Positions 49,342 through 58,966 of a stretch of 64,000 nt of DNA are shown here, in pieces (within the stretch, counting starts at the first letter, position 1; each line of letters opens with the position of its first letter). The position numbers and the translations under genes were made by a program. The DNA lies in the NCBI GenBank assembly GCA_024398965.1, contig JAKSIF010000007.1, positions 62,001 to 126,000 on the forward strand. The letters run 5' to 3'. The notes beneath the pieces were generated by a model. That model saw only the letters and a program-made list of their open reading frames with translations. It was not told the DNA's origin and did not search any database. The stretch comes from Fibrobacter sp. Its GTDB lineage: Bacteria; Fibrobacterota; Fibrobacteria; Fibrobacterales; Fibrobacteraceae.

Positions 49342-50196
49342 ATGGCTGCGATTTATCTAGAAAATGTTTCTTTTCGCTATCCGGGCGCTACTGCTGAAGC
49401 TCTCTCTCAGGTGAATCTTGAAATTCCAGAAGGAAGCTTCTTTGCGCTGCTGGGGCCCAATGGGGCCGGGAAGACAACTCTTCTTCGATTGCTTTGCGGT
49501 CGGTTTCCTTGTTTTAAGGGAAAAATTGAAATTGCCCAGGAGTTCCGTGGCAAGAATGGATTCCTTGATCCTTCCGTTTTTGGGGTGCTGCTTGAAAATC
49601 CGGGAATCTATCCCAGGCTTTCCATAGAAGAATACGTGGAATATTTTGCAGGATTCTATGGCTTTGGGGAGTCTGGCATCAGCCGAAAAAATGAGTTTAA
49701 GAAAAGAATTCGTGATCTGTCCAATAAGTTGGAATTGCCTGATTTAAGCACCAAGATGTCAGCCCTTTCTCTGGGAAATCGTCAGAAGGTTCAGCTTCTC
49801 CGTTCCATGGTACCATCTCCGAGGCTGTTAATTCTTGACGAGCCTGTTGCCAACCTGGATCCTGCATCCCGCGAGATGGTCTGGTCTTTGATTGCTGACT
49901 GGCGAAAAAACGAGGGCGGTACGGCCATTGTTTGTTCTCATATCCTTGCTGAAATGGAAAGCGAAGCCACCGACTATGCCATCATCGAACGCGGTCGCGT
50001 TTTGAAATCTGGAGCTGTCGCCTCCGCTATTGCGGCTGATTCTTCCAACGGAAATCGCTTTAGCCTGACTCTTGAAAAGGGCGTGTCGGAGGAACAGATT
50101 CTTCAGGCACTTTCTGCTGCAGGAATTGCGAACGCTTCTGTGCATGCCGCCAATAAGAACCTTTCTGACTTGTATCGCGAAACGGTAAACCGATAA
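49342..50196 (+). CDS. ABC transporter ATP-binding protein
   Basis: The 284-residue protein has Walker A LLGPNGAGKTTLLRLL near residue 34, a Q-loop region GVLLENPGIYPRLSIEEYVEYFAGFYG, signature ALSLGNRQKVQLLRSM (a variant lacking the second glycine of LSGGQ), Walker B LLILDEPVANLDP and the H-loop in IVCSHILAEM. It resembles ATPases of ABC-2-type exporters such as CcmA/NatA. No permease gene follows on this strand; the next gene is convergent. TTGGGT-N18-TATATT ends seven bases before the ATG, so the message may be leaderless. Confidence 0.88.
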   Translation: MAAIYLENVSFRYPGATAEALSQVNLEIPEGSFFALLGPNGAGKTTLLRLLCGRFPCFKGKIEIAQEFRGKNGFLDPSVFGVLLENPGIYPRLSIEEYVEYFAGFYGFGESGISRKNEFKKRIRDLSNKLELPDLSTKMSALSLGNRQKVQLLRSMVPSPRLLILDEPVANLDPASREMVWSLIADWRKNEGGTAIVCSHILAEMESEATDYAIIERGRVLKSGAVASAIAADSSNGNRFSLTLEKGVSEEQILQALSAAGIANASVHAANKNLSDLYRETVNR

Positions 50197-50248
50197 TCGG
50201 TTATAAGCCCGACAACCGGGTTGTTGCTATACCTTAAGCAAACTGTGG

Positions 50249-52135
50249 CTAGAATGTTTGGGACAGGTCGAAGGCGAATCTGCCTGTGGCGAAGTGTTCC
50301 AGGTCCCAGTTATCCAGATGTTTCTTGAAGGCATAATCCAGGCGGAATGTCAAGAACTGCCATTGGTAGCGAAGTCCAAGACCTAGACTTTCGTCGGTTT
50401 CCGGGGCGTAAATTTCGTCGACGTCAGTAACCTTGGCCCAGTCGTAGAATTGAACGATTTGCCAGTGTCTGGCGCTCTTCCATGGTAATGTCCAGCGGAT
50501 TTCCTGATTAAATCGGAAGTAGGTGGGGGTAAGGCCAGTATTGATTATGGTTTCGCCTTCCTTTTCAGGATCCGGTTCTTCGTAGCTTGCGTAGATACTT
50601 CTGAATCGGTAACCACGTACCGACCTGGAACCGCCCTGATAGAACATGCGGGCATCGTCTTCAAGGGCCTTGGCAAAGAACTTGCCCGTGCTTCCGCTGA
50701 GAGCTCCGTTGAATGTCCAAAATAGCGGAATGTAGATGTTGGCTGTAAATTCTCCGTAGGAGTACGGGTCGCCGATCATGGTTAGGGAGTAAATGTCTCC
50801 ATCCCAGTTTGTGCCGGCGCCAACAGTAGGTGCAAGACGGATTCCCTTTGTTGGATTGAAGTAGTCGTTGGTATAGTCGAAGGTCAGAGCGACTTCTCCC
50901 TTCAATTTGAACATTTCATCTGTAATTTTATTCACATATCGTGTATCCAGTGTACCACGGAATTTGATATGCTTGGTAATGCCGAAGGTAAGGTCGCCAC
51001 GGTTAATGACTTCGTATCGCTCTTCAATGCTGTCGGGATATGCCGGCGGATTGATTTTTTCGTGATTTAGCGTGAGACGGTCTTCAAATCGGATAGCGGT
51101 GGGAATGAAGCTGAACGATGTTCCGAATAGCAACGGATTGGCGTAGCCTACGGATGCTTCCTGTTTATGTTGGGCAACAAGGGCGCTGGTTGAAAATTCA
51201 TTGAACCGGCCGAAGAAATTTTTGTGTCGTGCATACACCTGGGCGCCAAATCCGTAGATCTCTTCATAGAAGAATCCGTATCGGTTTTCTCCAGGAATTC
51301 GCTCTGTCACGTTCATGTGAACGTCCGAAAGGCCGTCTTCTCTTAGGGAGTCGCTGAGCTTGATTTGTGTAAACAACTGCGTTGAGAACAGCTTTGACTT
51401 GAAGGAATTATACTGGTCTCCGTCAATGGTTTCGCCCTGCGGAATTCTCCAAAGGGACGATAGCCATGCCGTGTCGGTCAAACCGGCTTCGCTGATGGAA
51501 TCGCTCTTGACGCTGGGCGTGACGGATCTCTTGCTGCTGCTGACCATGTTGCCCATCATTACCTTGGGTCCGGGCTCTACGGTAATCTCCACGTAAATCT
51601 TTTTGCGGGTCGTATCCAGCATTTCGATGGAAGAAACATAGGCATGCAGGAATCCTTGCTTGCGGTAGGCTCGCTGAATGTTCTGCAAGTCTTCGGAAAT
51701 GTCGTCGTGATTGTAGAATCTGTCCTTGGATGTGTTCAGGCTGGTTTCGTCAATGTGAATCTTGCTGTCTTCGGGAACTTTAAGCTTGACGCCGTTAAAG
51801 CGGTAACGCTCACCGTCACGAATGTTAAAGTAATAGCCGCGGACGACACTGTCCTGGCTGATTCTGTCTCTATGTACGTCCAGGACGATATCAAGGCTGT
51901 AGTAGCCGCGGGAATAGTATAGAGATTTTATGTTCTCCAAGGACAGACGCATCAAGAAGTCTTGCTTGGTGGAGTCCATCTGGCCGAATTCTTCCGGAAT
52001 GTCCAACTGTTCTTCCAGCTGGTACGAAGAGAATGCCTTATTTCCGCTAATGTCGATGTACCAAGGATGTTTGACACCCTCGTCTGCAAAAAGTATTGCG
52101 GTGAGTATGAAAAGGAGTCCTAGAATCTTTCTCAT
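50249..52135 (-). CDS. tamA: Omp85/BamA-family outer-membrane protein, TamA-like
   Basis: The 628-residue protein has a signal peptide (KILGLLFILTAILFA), POTRA-like domains (VKHPWYIDISGNKAFSSYQLEEQL; YYSRGYYSLDIVLDV; YRKQGFLHAYVSSI) and a C-terminal Omp85 barrel. In the barrel FFGRFNEFSTSALVAQ, FYQGGSRSVRGYRFRSI (the conserved VRGY/F loop) and the final FAFDLSQTF with terminal Phe are typical. It starts inside the last four bases of the TamB-like gene, so both are co-translated. TamA and TamB form an envelope-spanning system for outer-membrane protein or phospholipid transport. This identity rests on the pairing; a plain BamA is less likely. Confidence 0.85.
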   Translation of the reverse strand: MRKILGLLFILTAILFADEGVKHPWYIDISGNKAFSSYQLEEQLDIPEEFGQMDSTKQDFLMRLSLENIKSLYYSRGYYSLDIVLDVHRDRISQDSVVRGYYFNIRDGERYRFNGVKLKVPEDSKIHIDETSLNTSKDRFYNHDDISEDLQNIQRAYRKQGFLHAYVSSIEMLDTTRKKIYVEITVEPGPKVMMGNMVSSSKRSVTPSVKSDSISEAGLTDTAWLSSLWRIPQGETIDGDQYNSFKSKLFSTQLFTQIKLSDSLREDGLSDVHMNVTERIPGENRYGFFYEEIYGFGAQVYARHKNFFGRFNEFSTSALVAQHKQEASVGYANPLLFGTSFSFIPTAIRFEDRLTLNHEKINPPAYPDSIEERYEVINRGDLTFGITKHIKFRGTLDTRYVNKITDEMFKLKGEVALTFDYTNDYFNPTKGIRLAPTVGAGTNWDGDIYSLTMIGDPYSYGEFTANIYIPLFWTFNGALSGSTGKFFAKALEDDARMFYQGGSRSVRGYRFRSIYASYEEPDPEKEGETIINTGLTPTYFRFNQEIRWTLPWKSARHWQIVQFYDWAKVTDVDEIYAPETDESLGLGLRYQWQFLTFRLDYAFKKHLDNWDLEHFATGRFAFDLSQTF

Positions 52136-55100
52136 TTCTTATCCTCCTTTTCTTCATTAGGTTGGCTGTATACACTTTCGCATTTTCCTAACCCAAGAAG
52201 GCAAGGATTCCAGTAGCGGTAAGTGTAGTTTATGCCCACATTCTTTTCCATTCGGTTTTCGTTTCCGCCGGTTGTACCGGTATTGGTAAGATATTGCTTT
52301 TGGATTAGCAGAGCATTAAGGGATAGCGACGGAGAAATATGATTCTTGTGAGAATACTCAGCTTCCTGGAAAACGGGGAGCGTGTAGTTTACGCCGAACT
52401 GGAGTGCTTGATCGTAGGTGGGGTTTTCACTCTGGTCCTGGGTGTAGCCGAAAATAAGGCTGAGGTTGTTTACCCAGCGGTCAAGGGAAATGGGAACCTT
52501 TACGTAGCTCGAATCCTTGTCGCTTGAGGAGTTGTTTTCGAACAACATAACCTTCATGTCGATATCGCCGATGTAGTCACCGCCAAGGGTTTTGTTTGCC
52601 GTTGTGGAAATAACCTTACCGATGGCCTTTCCTGCAAGTTTGTTCCAGTCTGTAGCCTCGCCGGAGTCGTCTGCAATACAGCCCAGGAATATGTTATAGT
52701 AAATGGCTGCTGCGGAAGATTCTGTTCCGCAGTTAGAAGACGGCATTGGCTGCGGGTTGGTTATGGTACCTTGAATGTCAAGATTGATGGGGCAGGTTTC
52801 GTTTTCCTTTTCCTCGGTGTCATTACAGTAGGGCAGATTCTGGATACTGCTGACATCGATTACTCCGTGCTGCCAAGGAACGTCGTTCCAGGATATTTGG
52901 AATGCGTTCAAGTCAAACTGATAAATTTCCTTGACTCCGATAAAGCCGCTATTTGTGTTGGTAATATCGCCTCGCAGTAGCGGACGGTTTGTGCTTCCAA
53001 GAATCCAAATGTCTACAGTAAAGGGGAAGGTGGCGAAGGGGGTCACGATGGCGATAGAGTCTTTCTGTGTATCACTGATATGCAAAGAAAGATTGATGGG
53101 GCTTGCAGTAGAAAGCTTGGCTTCCTGCTGGGTCTCCTTCTGTCTGAGTTTTGCAATGGAGTTGTTTAGCAAGGTAAGGTACTTGTCCAATGCGGTGGGC
53201 GTAACCTCGATGTCGAATTCCTTGTAGTACGTTAGACGGTCTATGGAAAGGTTTCCGAAGATGGTGTTGTTCTTGATGATGCCTTCAGTACTGTGCGGAA
53301 TGCTGAAACCTACATCCGCATGTCCAAGTGCATCGGCCTTACCGTAAATATCATGATTGAACTGATAGGTAATCTTGGGAATCTCTGCAGAAATCAACAG
53401 GGAATCAGCGTTGTCTTCCATGTGTCCGTTGATGTCTTCAAGAACAATGGAATGCTCATCCAGATCAATGGTGAACTGCTTCGACTTCACGTCGATTGCT
53501 TCAAGCATCAAGCTGTCTATGTTGAACTTGAGTGTAGCAAGGATGGACTCTCCACGTTTGTTGGTTGTGCTGGCTCGAGTTACGTTGAGTACTCCGTTTT
53601 CCACATTTCCTTCTAGGCTGAACGGTATCAGAAGATTCATCTTCGGGGGCTGGTACGTTGTGGAACTTGTCTTGAAGTTCGCCGAGATTCCATGAAGTCC
53701 CTTTCTTATGTCGGCTGTCAAATCCATATGTAAGTCAGTGTTCTTGATTTCACTGATGGTCTTAGGAATGTACCATGAACCATTGGCGTCGACGGTGCCC
53801 GTAAAGATAAGGTCGTTGTCGATGAAGCCTTCTGCCCAGAGGGTTCCACCGTTATCACTGCCGTGAGAGAAACTGACGTGGCGCTTGTCGTTGAAAATGT
53901 GATCCAAAATGACCTGGGTGTTTCCTGTCCATCCGCCACCGCCGATGTCTAGATAGGCGTTCAGCTCGGCCTTGTCACCTTCGGCGAAAATGTTCAATTT
54001 CTGAATGTTGAAAACGTTTGATGGAATGTTGGAAAATTCAATGTTAAAGAAGTTCAGGTTTCCGATAAGTCCCTGTCCTTCGTTGTATGCCAGTTCGCCG
54101 GTCAGCATACCGGAGGCGAAGGTCGTGTCTTGCAACGGTTCCAGAAGCAGAGGGATGCTGAAGTCCTTGGACGAGATCCAGGCGTTCAGGACCTGTATGG
54201 GCAAGAAGCTAGTTGGCTTGAATTCCGGATTGGAATCGTTGGGGATGATGAACGAACCATTTGCCATGACACTGTTCTTGTTATGGAATGCGTTCGCCTT
54301 GTCTACGAAAATGGTATCGCCGTTCTGCCTTACCACAAGATCTGCGGAGACATTGAACGCGTCAAGTTCACCATCGATGGTCACCTCGGCAAGACCGATG
54401 TTGTTGTCGAAGTCCTGGTGCCACTCACCGGTCACCTTTCCATTGATTTTTTCGTTGAACTTGAAGTTCGCAAAGGGGATGGTTGCTAGAACGGTGTGTT
54501 CTGCCTTCACGTCTAGTGTGATGGTGTCTCCAATGCCGATATAGGCGCTGGCCTTGCCTCCATTGCGCTGGGTTACGTTCCAGGAAGTGTGGGGGTGCGG
54601 GTCGTTCCACTTCACATCGCCGTCGAAGTCGAAAGTTTCTTTAGGAGTGTAGATGATGCCTTTACTGAAATCAATGCCCTTGGTGTTCAGTTCCAGATAG
54701 ACTTCCAGGGAATCTGCAGTCATGTGGTAGGCGTAGGGGACTGTGTCGAACTTGGCCAGGACACGCAGCTTATGCAAGTCGAACGTGCCATAAAGCTTTG
54801 GATTGGTCGTGAATTCCAGGTTGCCGTGAGTCCAGTCTATGGCCCATGGCTCATAAGGGGAAATATCTCCTACGAAGTCGATGTACAGGGAATCCTCGAA
54901 ATCTAAGGTTCCGGTTACGACAGATCCTTGTCGTGTTACCACGACTGCATCGATCTTGTTGCCGGTTTTGCGGGCCCCTTCGATTTCAAGATCCAGCGGC
55001 ATCATCTGGGGGCCGAACAGGGCGTTCATGTTTTCCACTTGAACGTCGAATACACCATCCAGGTTTTTGTCAAAATCGCCTTCAATATGGATGGTTCCTC

Positions 55101-56031
55101 CTTCGTTGTTCTCCATGGTAATGTCAGTATGGAATTGTTCAGCGTCGCCCTTCAGCTTGATGGTGATGTCTTCGGGCTCCAGAGGCCATAGGGCGCCTAC
55201 ATGAGTTTGAACGGTTGCGTTGTACTGGGCGCTGTTCTTCTTGGTATCGACGGTTGCGTCTACGTCTACTTTCAGTTTACCGATGCCTGGCAGGGCTTCG
55301 GGCAGCTTGAAGGGCAGCCAGTCCTCGGGCGAGTTTACCGTAACCTTGGTACTTGTATTGACTACAGAAAGATTGTTCTTCGGTGCGTCTGCCTTGACTA
55401 TGACAGAGTCCGTAGCTGTCTTAACCTTGGCATCAAGCTTCAGGTTTTCGCCCTCGAAGTCGGCTTCTAGATTGATCGCGGCGGGACTTATCAGGAAGTC
55501 GCCGGATACGGAATCGATTTTAAGTGCGGCGGCCTTTTGCCCCTGGCTCTTTATGTCTAGCTGGGAAACCTCCCAGTGCTTCCCGTCAGAAAGTTTGACG
55601 TTTGTTTGGGCTATATTGACATGGGCCGGCAGGTAGAACTTCATTTTTTCGGGAACTGCCGGGGTGAAACTGGAGTCGGGTTGCTCTTCCACCTTGGTAG
55701 AATCGCCTTGTGGAAGGCTTACATAGGCATCCACCGTGTCAACCTTGAACTCAATGCCCTTTACGTCGCCGAAAATGGTAATGTCCAGGCTCGGGTTGGT
55801 CACCTTGACTTCGGTGCTGTCCACGGAGACCCGGACGGAGTCGAAGCTGTGGGTCAACAGTCCGTCCATCTTGTGACCATAGGGGGTTATAGTCACGCCG
55901 TTGATGGTATGGGGGGTAGAAAGGATTCTTTCCACGAGTGCACGGCAAAACCAAGCGCCAAGAGCAATGGCGCTAACAACAACTGTTGCAATGACAGCTG
56001 TTCCTGCAAATGTGGAAATTCTACGTTTCAC
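52132..56031 (-). CDS. tamB: TamB-like translocation/assembly module protein
   Basis: The 1299-residue protein begins with one membrane helix (GTAVIATVVVSAIALGAWFC). It continues as a long run of amphipathic beta strands characteristic of the bridge-like TamB/AsmA group. The C-terminal part (TNRPLLRGDITNTNSGFIGVKEIYQFDLNAFQISW, then LDIQGTITNPQPMPSS) matches the TamB domain (DUF490), ending close to a barrel-like tail. TamB spans the periplasm as a hydrophobic groove for lipids. The start is a GTG at 56031 with no Shine-Dalgarno site. A 27-base dyad lies 28 bases upstream. The stop overlaps the tamA start. Confidence 0.87.
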   Translation of the reverse strand: MKRRISTFAGTAVIATVVVSAIALGAWFCRALVERILSTPHTINGVTITPYGHKMDGLLTHSFDSVRVSVDSTEVKVTNPSLDITIFGDVKGIEFKVDTVDAYVSLPQGDSTKVEEQPDSSFTPAVPEKMKFYLPAHVNIAQTNVKLSDGKHWEVSQLDIKSQGQKAAALKIDSVSGDFLISPAAINLEADFEGENLKLDAKVKTATDSVIVKADAPKNNLSVVNTSTKVTVNSPEDWLPFKLPEALPGIGKLKVDVDATVDTKKNSAQYNATVQTHVGALWPLEPEDITIKLKGDAEQFHTDITMENNEGGTIHIEGDFDKNLDGVFDVQVENMNALFGPQMMPLDLEIEGARKTGNKIDAVVVTRQGSVVTGTLDFEDSLYIDFVGDISPYEPWAIDWTHGNLEFTTNPKLYGTFDLHKLRVLAKFDTVPYAYHMTADSLEVYLELNTKGIDFSKGIIYTPKETFDFDGDVKWNDPHPHTSWNVTQRNGGKASAYIGIGDTITLDVKAEHTVLATIPFANFKFNEKINGKVTGEWHQDFDNNIGLAEVTIDGELDAFNVSADLVVRQNGDTIFVDKANAFHNKNSVMANGSFIIPNDSNPEFKPTSFLPIQVLNAWISSKDFSIPLLLEPLQDTTFASGMLTGELAYNEGQGLIGNLNFFNIEFSNIPSNVFNIQKLNIFAEGDKAELNAYLDIGGGGWTGNTQVILDHIFNDKRHVSFSHGSDNGGTLWAEGFIDNDLIFTGTVDANGSWYIPKTISEIKNTDLHMDLTADIRKGLHGISANFKTSSTTYQPPKMNLLIPFSLEGNVENGVLNVTRASTTNKRGESILATLKFNIDSLMLEAIDVKSKQFTIDLDEHSIVLEDINGHMEDNADSLLISAEIPKITYQFNHDIYGKADALGHADVGFSIPHSTEGIIKNNTIFGNLSIDRLTYYKEFDIEVTPTALDKYLTLLNNSIAKLRQKETQQEAKLSTASPINLSLHISDTQKDSIAIVTPFATFPFTVDIWILGSTNRPLLRGDITNTNSGFIGVKEIYQFDLNAFQISWNDVPWQHGVIDVSSIQNLPYCNDTEEKENETCPINLDIQGTITNPQPMPSSNCGTESSAAAIYYNIFLGCIADDSGEATDWNKLAGKAIGKVISTTANKTLGGDYIGDIDMKVMLFENNSSSDKDSSYVKVPISLDRWVNNLSLIFGYTQDQSENPTYDQALQFGVNYTLPVFQEAEYSHKNHISPSLSLNALLIQKQYLTNTGTTGGNENRMEKNVGINYTYRYWNPCLLGLGKCESVYSQPNEEKEDKK

Positions 56032-56058
56032 GTAATCAATAAGTTAGCAAAGATGCGT

Positions 56059-56085
56059 GTAACTCATTGATGCTCAATGAGTTAC
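56059..56085. promoter_or_regulatory. Perfect 12-bp dyad between tamB and the PPIase gene
   Basis: GTAACTCATTGA and TCAATGAGTTAC are separated by TGC. It lies 28 bases upstream of the tamB start in a divergent region. There is no T tract, so it is more likely an operator or 5' hairpin than a terminator. Confidence 0.55.
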
Positions 56086-56250
56086 AGACGTCGTAAATGC
56101 GGCCGTTTCTTAGTGTTAGTGAACAAGTGTGTACTCCTGTTGTTCGATTTGATGTTTCTTTGGGGTTTTAGAACCATCAGAAATTCATTACTTGCTATAT
56201 TCTGGGCGATTAATTCGCCTTTCAGGCTCTTTGGGAAAATTGAGGTTTCT

Positions 56251-58344
56251 ATGACTTTACGCTCGGTAGTTCTTGCTGGCCTTTGCTCTGCAGGTGCTTT
56301 CTTGTTTTCTGGTTGCGATGGCTTTGGGGAAAAGGATTCGATCCTTGCTAAGATCAACGACGAGAAAGTTTTTCAGGAAGACGTCACCTATTATTACCAG
56401 AACAATGGAACAGCCCTTAAGGTAGAGAAGAATAAGTTCCTTTACGACAACTTTTATGCCAAGGCTGCTCTTGTTTCCAGGGCGTTGAAGGAATATCCCG
56501 ACTTGAAGAAAGAGTGGGAAGACTACTATAAGGAAATTGACCCTCGCATTTTAACCATGGTGTACCAGCGTTTCTATGCCATGGAGAAGATGACCTATAG
56601 CGATGAGGAACTGCGTAACTTCTACTACGCAAACCGTAATCTGTTCCCTACGGATACCTTGGGCCAGTATGAGCTTATGCGAGGCGAGGCTGCCGCAGAA
56701 TATTACCTCAACAGCCATAAGGATTCCCTGGATAAGTTCTTGGCAGAAATGCTGAAGAATGCCGGTGCTCCCAATGCCGACGATACCTTGGGACTTCGCA
56801 AGCGCTTTGTGCACATGCGACGTCAGGAAATCCGTACTGAATTGAGCGAAAATCTCCTGGAGAAAAACGGCATTCAGATCAATGAACTTCCCGCGGTTGA
56901 TGGGGAGGCCTACTACAATTCCCATAAGTCGGAATACATGACTGTGCCGGGTTATGAACTGTATCATGTAGAGGGAACTGATTCCGCATCTCTTGCCGGG
57001 ATGTTCAAGGAGGGAATCTCTCTGGAACAGTTCAAGCAGCTGGCTGCAACCAAGAGCAAGAATGCAAGTACGGCCAAGGACAGTGGGTACGTCGGCGTCG
57101 TGAAGAAGGATTTCTCCTTGCCCTATGGCATTGGCATGGTTCCGACCTTGTCCTTGGCTCTTGAAGGCAAGGATGCTGGCTTTGTAACAGGAGCACTCCG
57201 CTCTGAACCCACTGGAATCTTCCATCGTTTCTTCCTGGTCAGGAATGTTCCCGCTGAAGTCAAGCCTTATGACCGCGTTGCCGGTATGGTGAAGGCTGAT
57301 GCTGCATCTGGAGCAATCTTTGAATTGGCTCCTGAATTTGTACTGGTTTCCAAGAATGGCAAGGCTTTGTTGACAGAAAAGGAACTGTTGGAATTCAAGG
57401 CTCGTAATTACGCCAGCTATGGCTACGACAGAAACTTCCATGACCGTTTGGTCAAGATGCTCGCCGACAACATGGCTTACGCCGATGCCGCCAGGGCCCT
57501 TGCACTCAACGAAACCGCAGACTACAGGGCTGTAGTTCGTAGCGCACGAATTGACTTCATTACCGAAAAGTACTTGGATCGCAAGCGTGGTCTTAAGGAT
57601 GTGCCGGAAGATACTTTGAAGGCCTGGTACCAGCGTGTCGGTTCTCCCATCCATGTGGGTTACGACTATGAAAAGGCCAAGGATGACCTGCGTCTTATTG
57701 CCACATTCCCGAAGAATCTTTACGACCATCAGTACAACTTCGGCTACAGGGTGATCTATGCTGGAAAGACTTATGAACAAAGTATTCCTGCAATCTACCA
57801 GAAGCGCGGTGACGAATGGCTTAATTTGTACAGAGCCAGACTGAGTGCCGAGGCTTATAGCACAGCAAAGGTCTCCCTCTACGATAATTCCATTCCTGAA
57901 TTCAAGCCGGAACTGCTGGCCGATGTCATGCTGTCTCGAGTAGACTCCCTTCACAAGGCTGGCAATCTGACTCCGTCTTACAACGGCTACCGCATGCTGA
58001 TGTATGCCTACGCCGAGGATGACGAACTGTTCCAGAAGGTTGCCTACGAAATGGCTCAGATCCAGGCCGAAAATGAGGAGTTCCTGGATGCGGACGCAGA
58101 ATACAACGCCTTCTACAAGATGTGGCCCCAGAATGAAAATGCGGAAAAGGCTCTCTTTAGCCGCGGTTTCATCTTGAACGAGAACCTGGGGATGAACGAT
58201 GTCGCCCTGGAAGTTTTCAAGGAATTCAACGAAAAGTATCCCAACAGTGAACTGAAGGAGTCGGTGGACTGGCTTGTCAAGAACATCGAAACCAACGGAA
58301 AACTGGCGGAAGACCTGATGAAGAAGATTGAAAGTGCCGAATAG
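56251..58344 (+). CDS. Lipoprotein peptidyl-prolyl isomerase-like protein with TPR end
   Basis: The 697-residue product starts MTLRSVVLAGLCSAGAFLFSGCDGFG, a lipoprotein signal with Cys about residue 23. The N-terminal helical region (EKDSILAKINDEKVFQEDVTYYYQN) is like SurA/PrsA chaperones. A parvulin-like segment lies about residues 235-340 (AATKSKNASTAKDSGYVGVVKKDFSLPYGIGMVP, ALEGKDAGFVTGALRSEPTGIFHRFFLVRN). The last 100 residues look like TPR repeats (NAFYKMWPQNENAEKALFSRGFIL, VFKEFNEKYPNSE). It probably helps fold outer-membrane proteins, in line with its position opposite tamBA. GAGG lies five bases before ATG 56251; the frame is open upstream but without signal-like sequence. Confidence 0.8.
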   Translation: MTLRSVVLAGLCSAGAFLFSGCDGFGEKDSILAKINDEKVFQEDVTYYYQNNGTALKVEKNKFLYDNFYAKAALVSRALKEYPDLKKEWEDYYKEIDPRILTMVYQRFYAMEKMTYSDEELRNFYYANRNLFPTDTLGQYELMRGEAAAEYYLNSHKDSLDKFLAEMLKNAGAPNADDTLGLRKRFVHMRRQEIRTELSENLLEKNGIQINELPAVDGEAYYNSHKSEYMTVPGYELYHVEGTDSASLAGMFKEGISLEQFKQLAATKSKNASTAKDSGYVGVVKKDFSLPYGIGMVPTLSLALEGKDAGFVTGALRSEPTGIFHRFFLVRNVPAEVKPYDRVAGMVKADAASGAIFELAPEFVLVSKNGKALLTEKELLEFKARNYASYGYDRNFHDRLVKMLADNMAYADAARALALNETADYRAVVRSARIDFITEKYLDRKRGLKDVPEDTLKAWYQRVGSPIHVGYDYEKAKDDLRLIATFPKNLYDHQYNFGYRVIYAGKTYEQSIPAIYQKRGDEWLNLYRARLSAEAYSTAKVSLYDNSIPEFKPELLADVMLSRVDSLHKAGNLTPSYNGYRMLMYAYAEDDELFQKVAYEMAQIQAENEEFLDADAEYNAFYKMWPQNENAEKALFSRGFILNENLGMNDVALEVFKEFNEKYPNSELKESVDWLVKNIETNGKLAEDLMKKIESAE

Positions 58345-58448
58345 GAGTCTAAAACAGGCGTTTTTGGAATTCAATCTCGATCCGTCAGTCTAATGAATCT
58401 CGACTAAAAACCTATATTTAACTCACTCACAATAAAAGGTGGTATACC

Positions 58449-58901
58449 ATGGAAATGACTTTCGCTATGATCAAGCCCAATGCCGTTAAGTCCGGTTTGG
58501 TTGGTCAGATTATTGCCCGTTACGAAGCTGCAGGCCTCTCTGTCTGCGCTATCAAGATGCATCAGATGTCCAAGAAGGACGCTCGCGGCTTCTACGCCGA
58601 ACACGTCAAGAAGCCCTTCTTCCCGGAACTGGAAGCCTACATGACTAAGGGCCCGTCCGTGATGCTCGCTCTGGGTGGCGAAAATGCAATTGCCAAGGTT
58701 CGCGCTATCAATGGTGCTACCAATCCTGCTAAGGCAGAACCGGGTACCCTCCGTTACGACTTTGCTCCTTCCATGACCGAAAACGTTGTTCACAGCTCTG
58801 ATAGCCCCAAGAGCGCAAAGCGTGAACTGGATTTCTGGTTCACCAAGAAGGAACGCTACGCCTACGAAGCTGCAAGCAAGAAGGCTTGCTGCATCCTCTA
58901 A
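58449..58901 (+). CDS. ndk: Nucleoside diphosphate kinase
   Basis: The 150-residue protein has the Ndk pattern: TFAMIKPNAVKSGLVGQIIARYEAAGL at the N-terminus, GPSVMLALGGENAI, and the phosphohistidine in ENVVHSSDSPKSAKREL near residue 115. It transfers phosphate from ATP to other nucleoside diphosphates through that histidine. Length is normal. AAAGGTGG lies seven bases before the ATG, with a TATATT box at 58413-58418. It lies 65 bases upstream of the succinate dehydrogenase operon. Confidence 0.96.
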   Translation: MEMTFAMIKPNAVKSGLVGQIIARYEAAGLSVCAIKMHQMSKKDARGFYAEHVKKPFFPELEAYMTKGPSVMLALGGENAIAKVRAINGATNPAKAEPGTLRYDFAPSMTENVVHSSDSPKSAKRELDFWFTKKERYAYEAASKKACCIL

Positions 58902-58966
58902 TGGCAGTTTAAGGTCTAAAAAAGAATTACAAACAAAAAAAGACCCCCTCAAGGAGACACAAAACA

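Noticed and set aside
56077-56250. Upstream extension of the PPIase-like gene to an ATG at 56077
   Set aside because: It would bury the lipoprotein signal 58 residues inside the protein and run through the dyad; ATG 56251 has a good ribosome-binding site.
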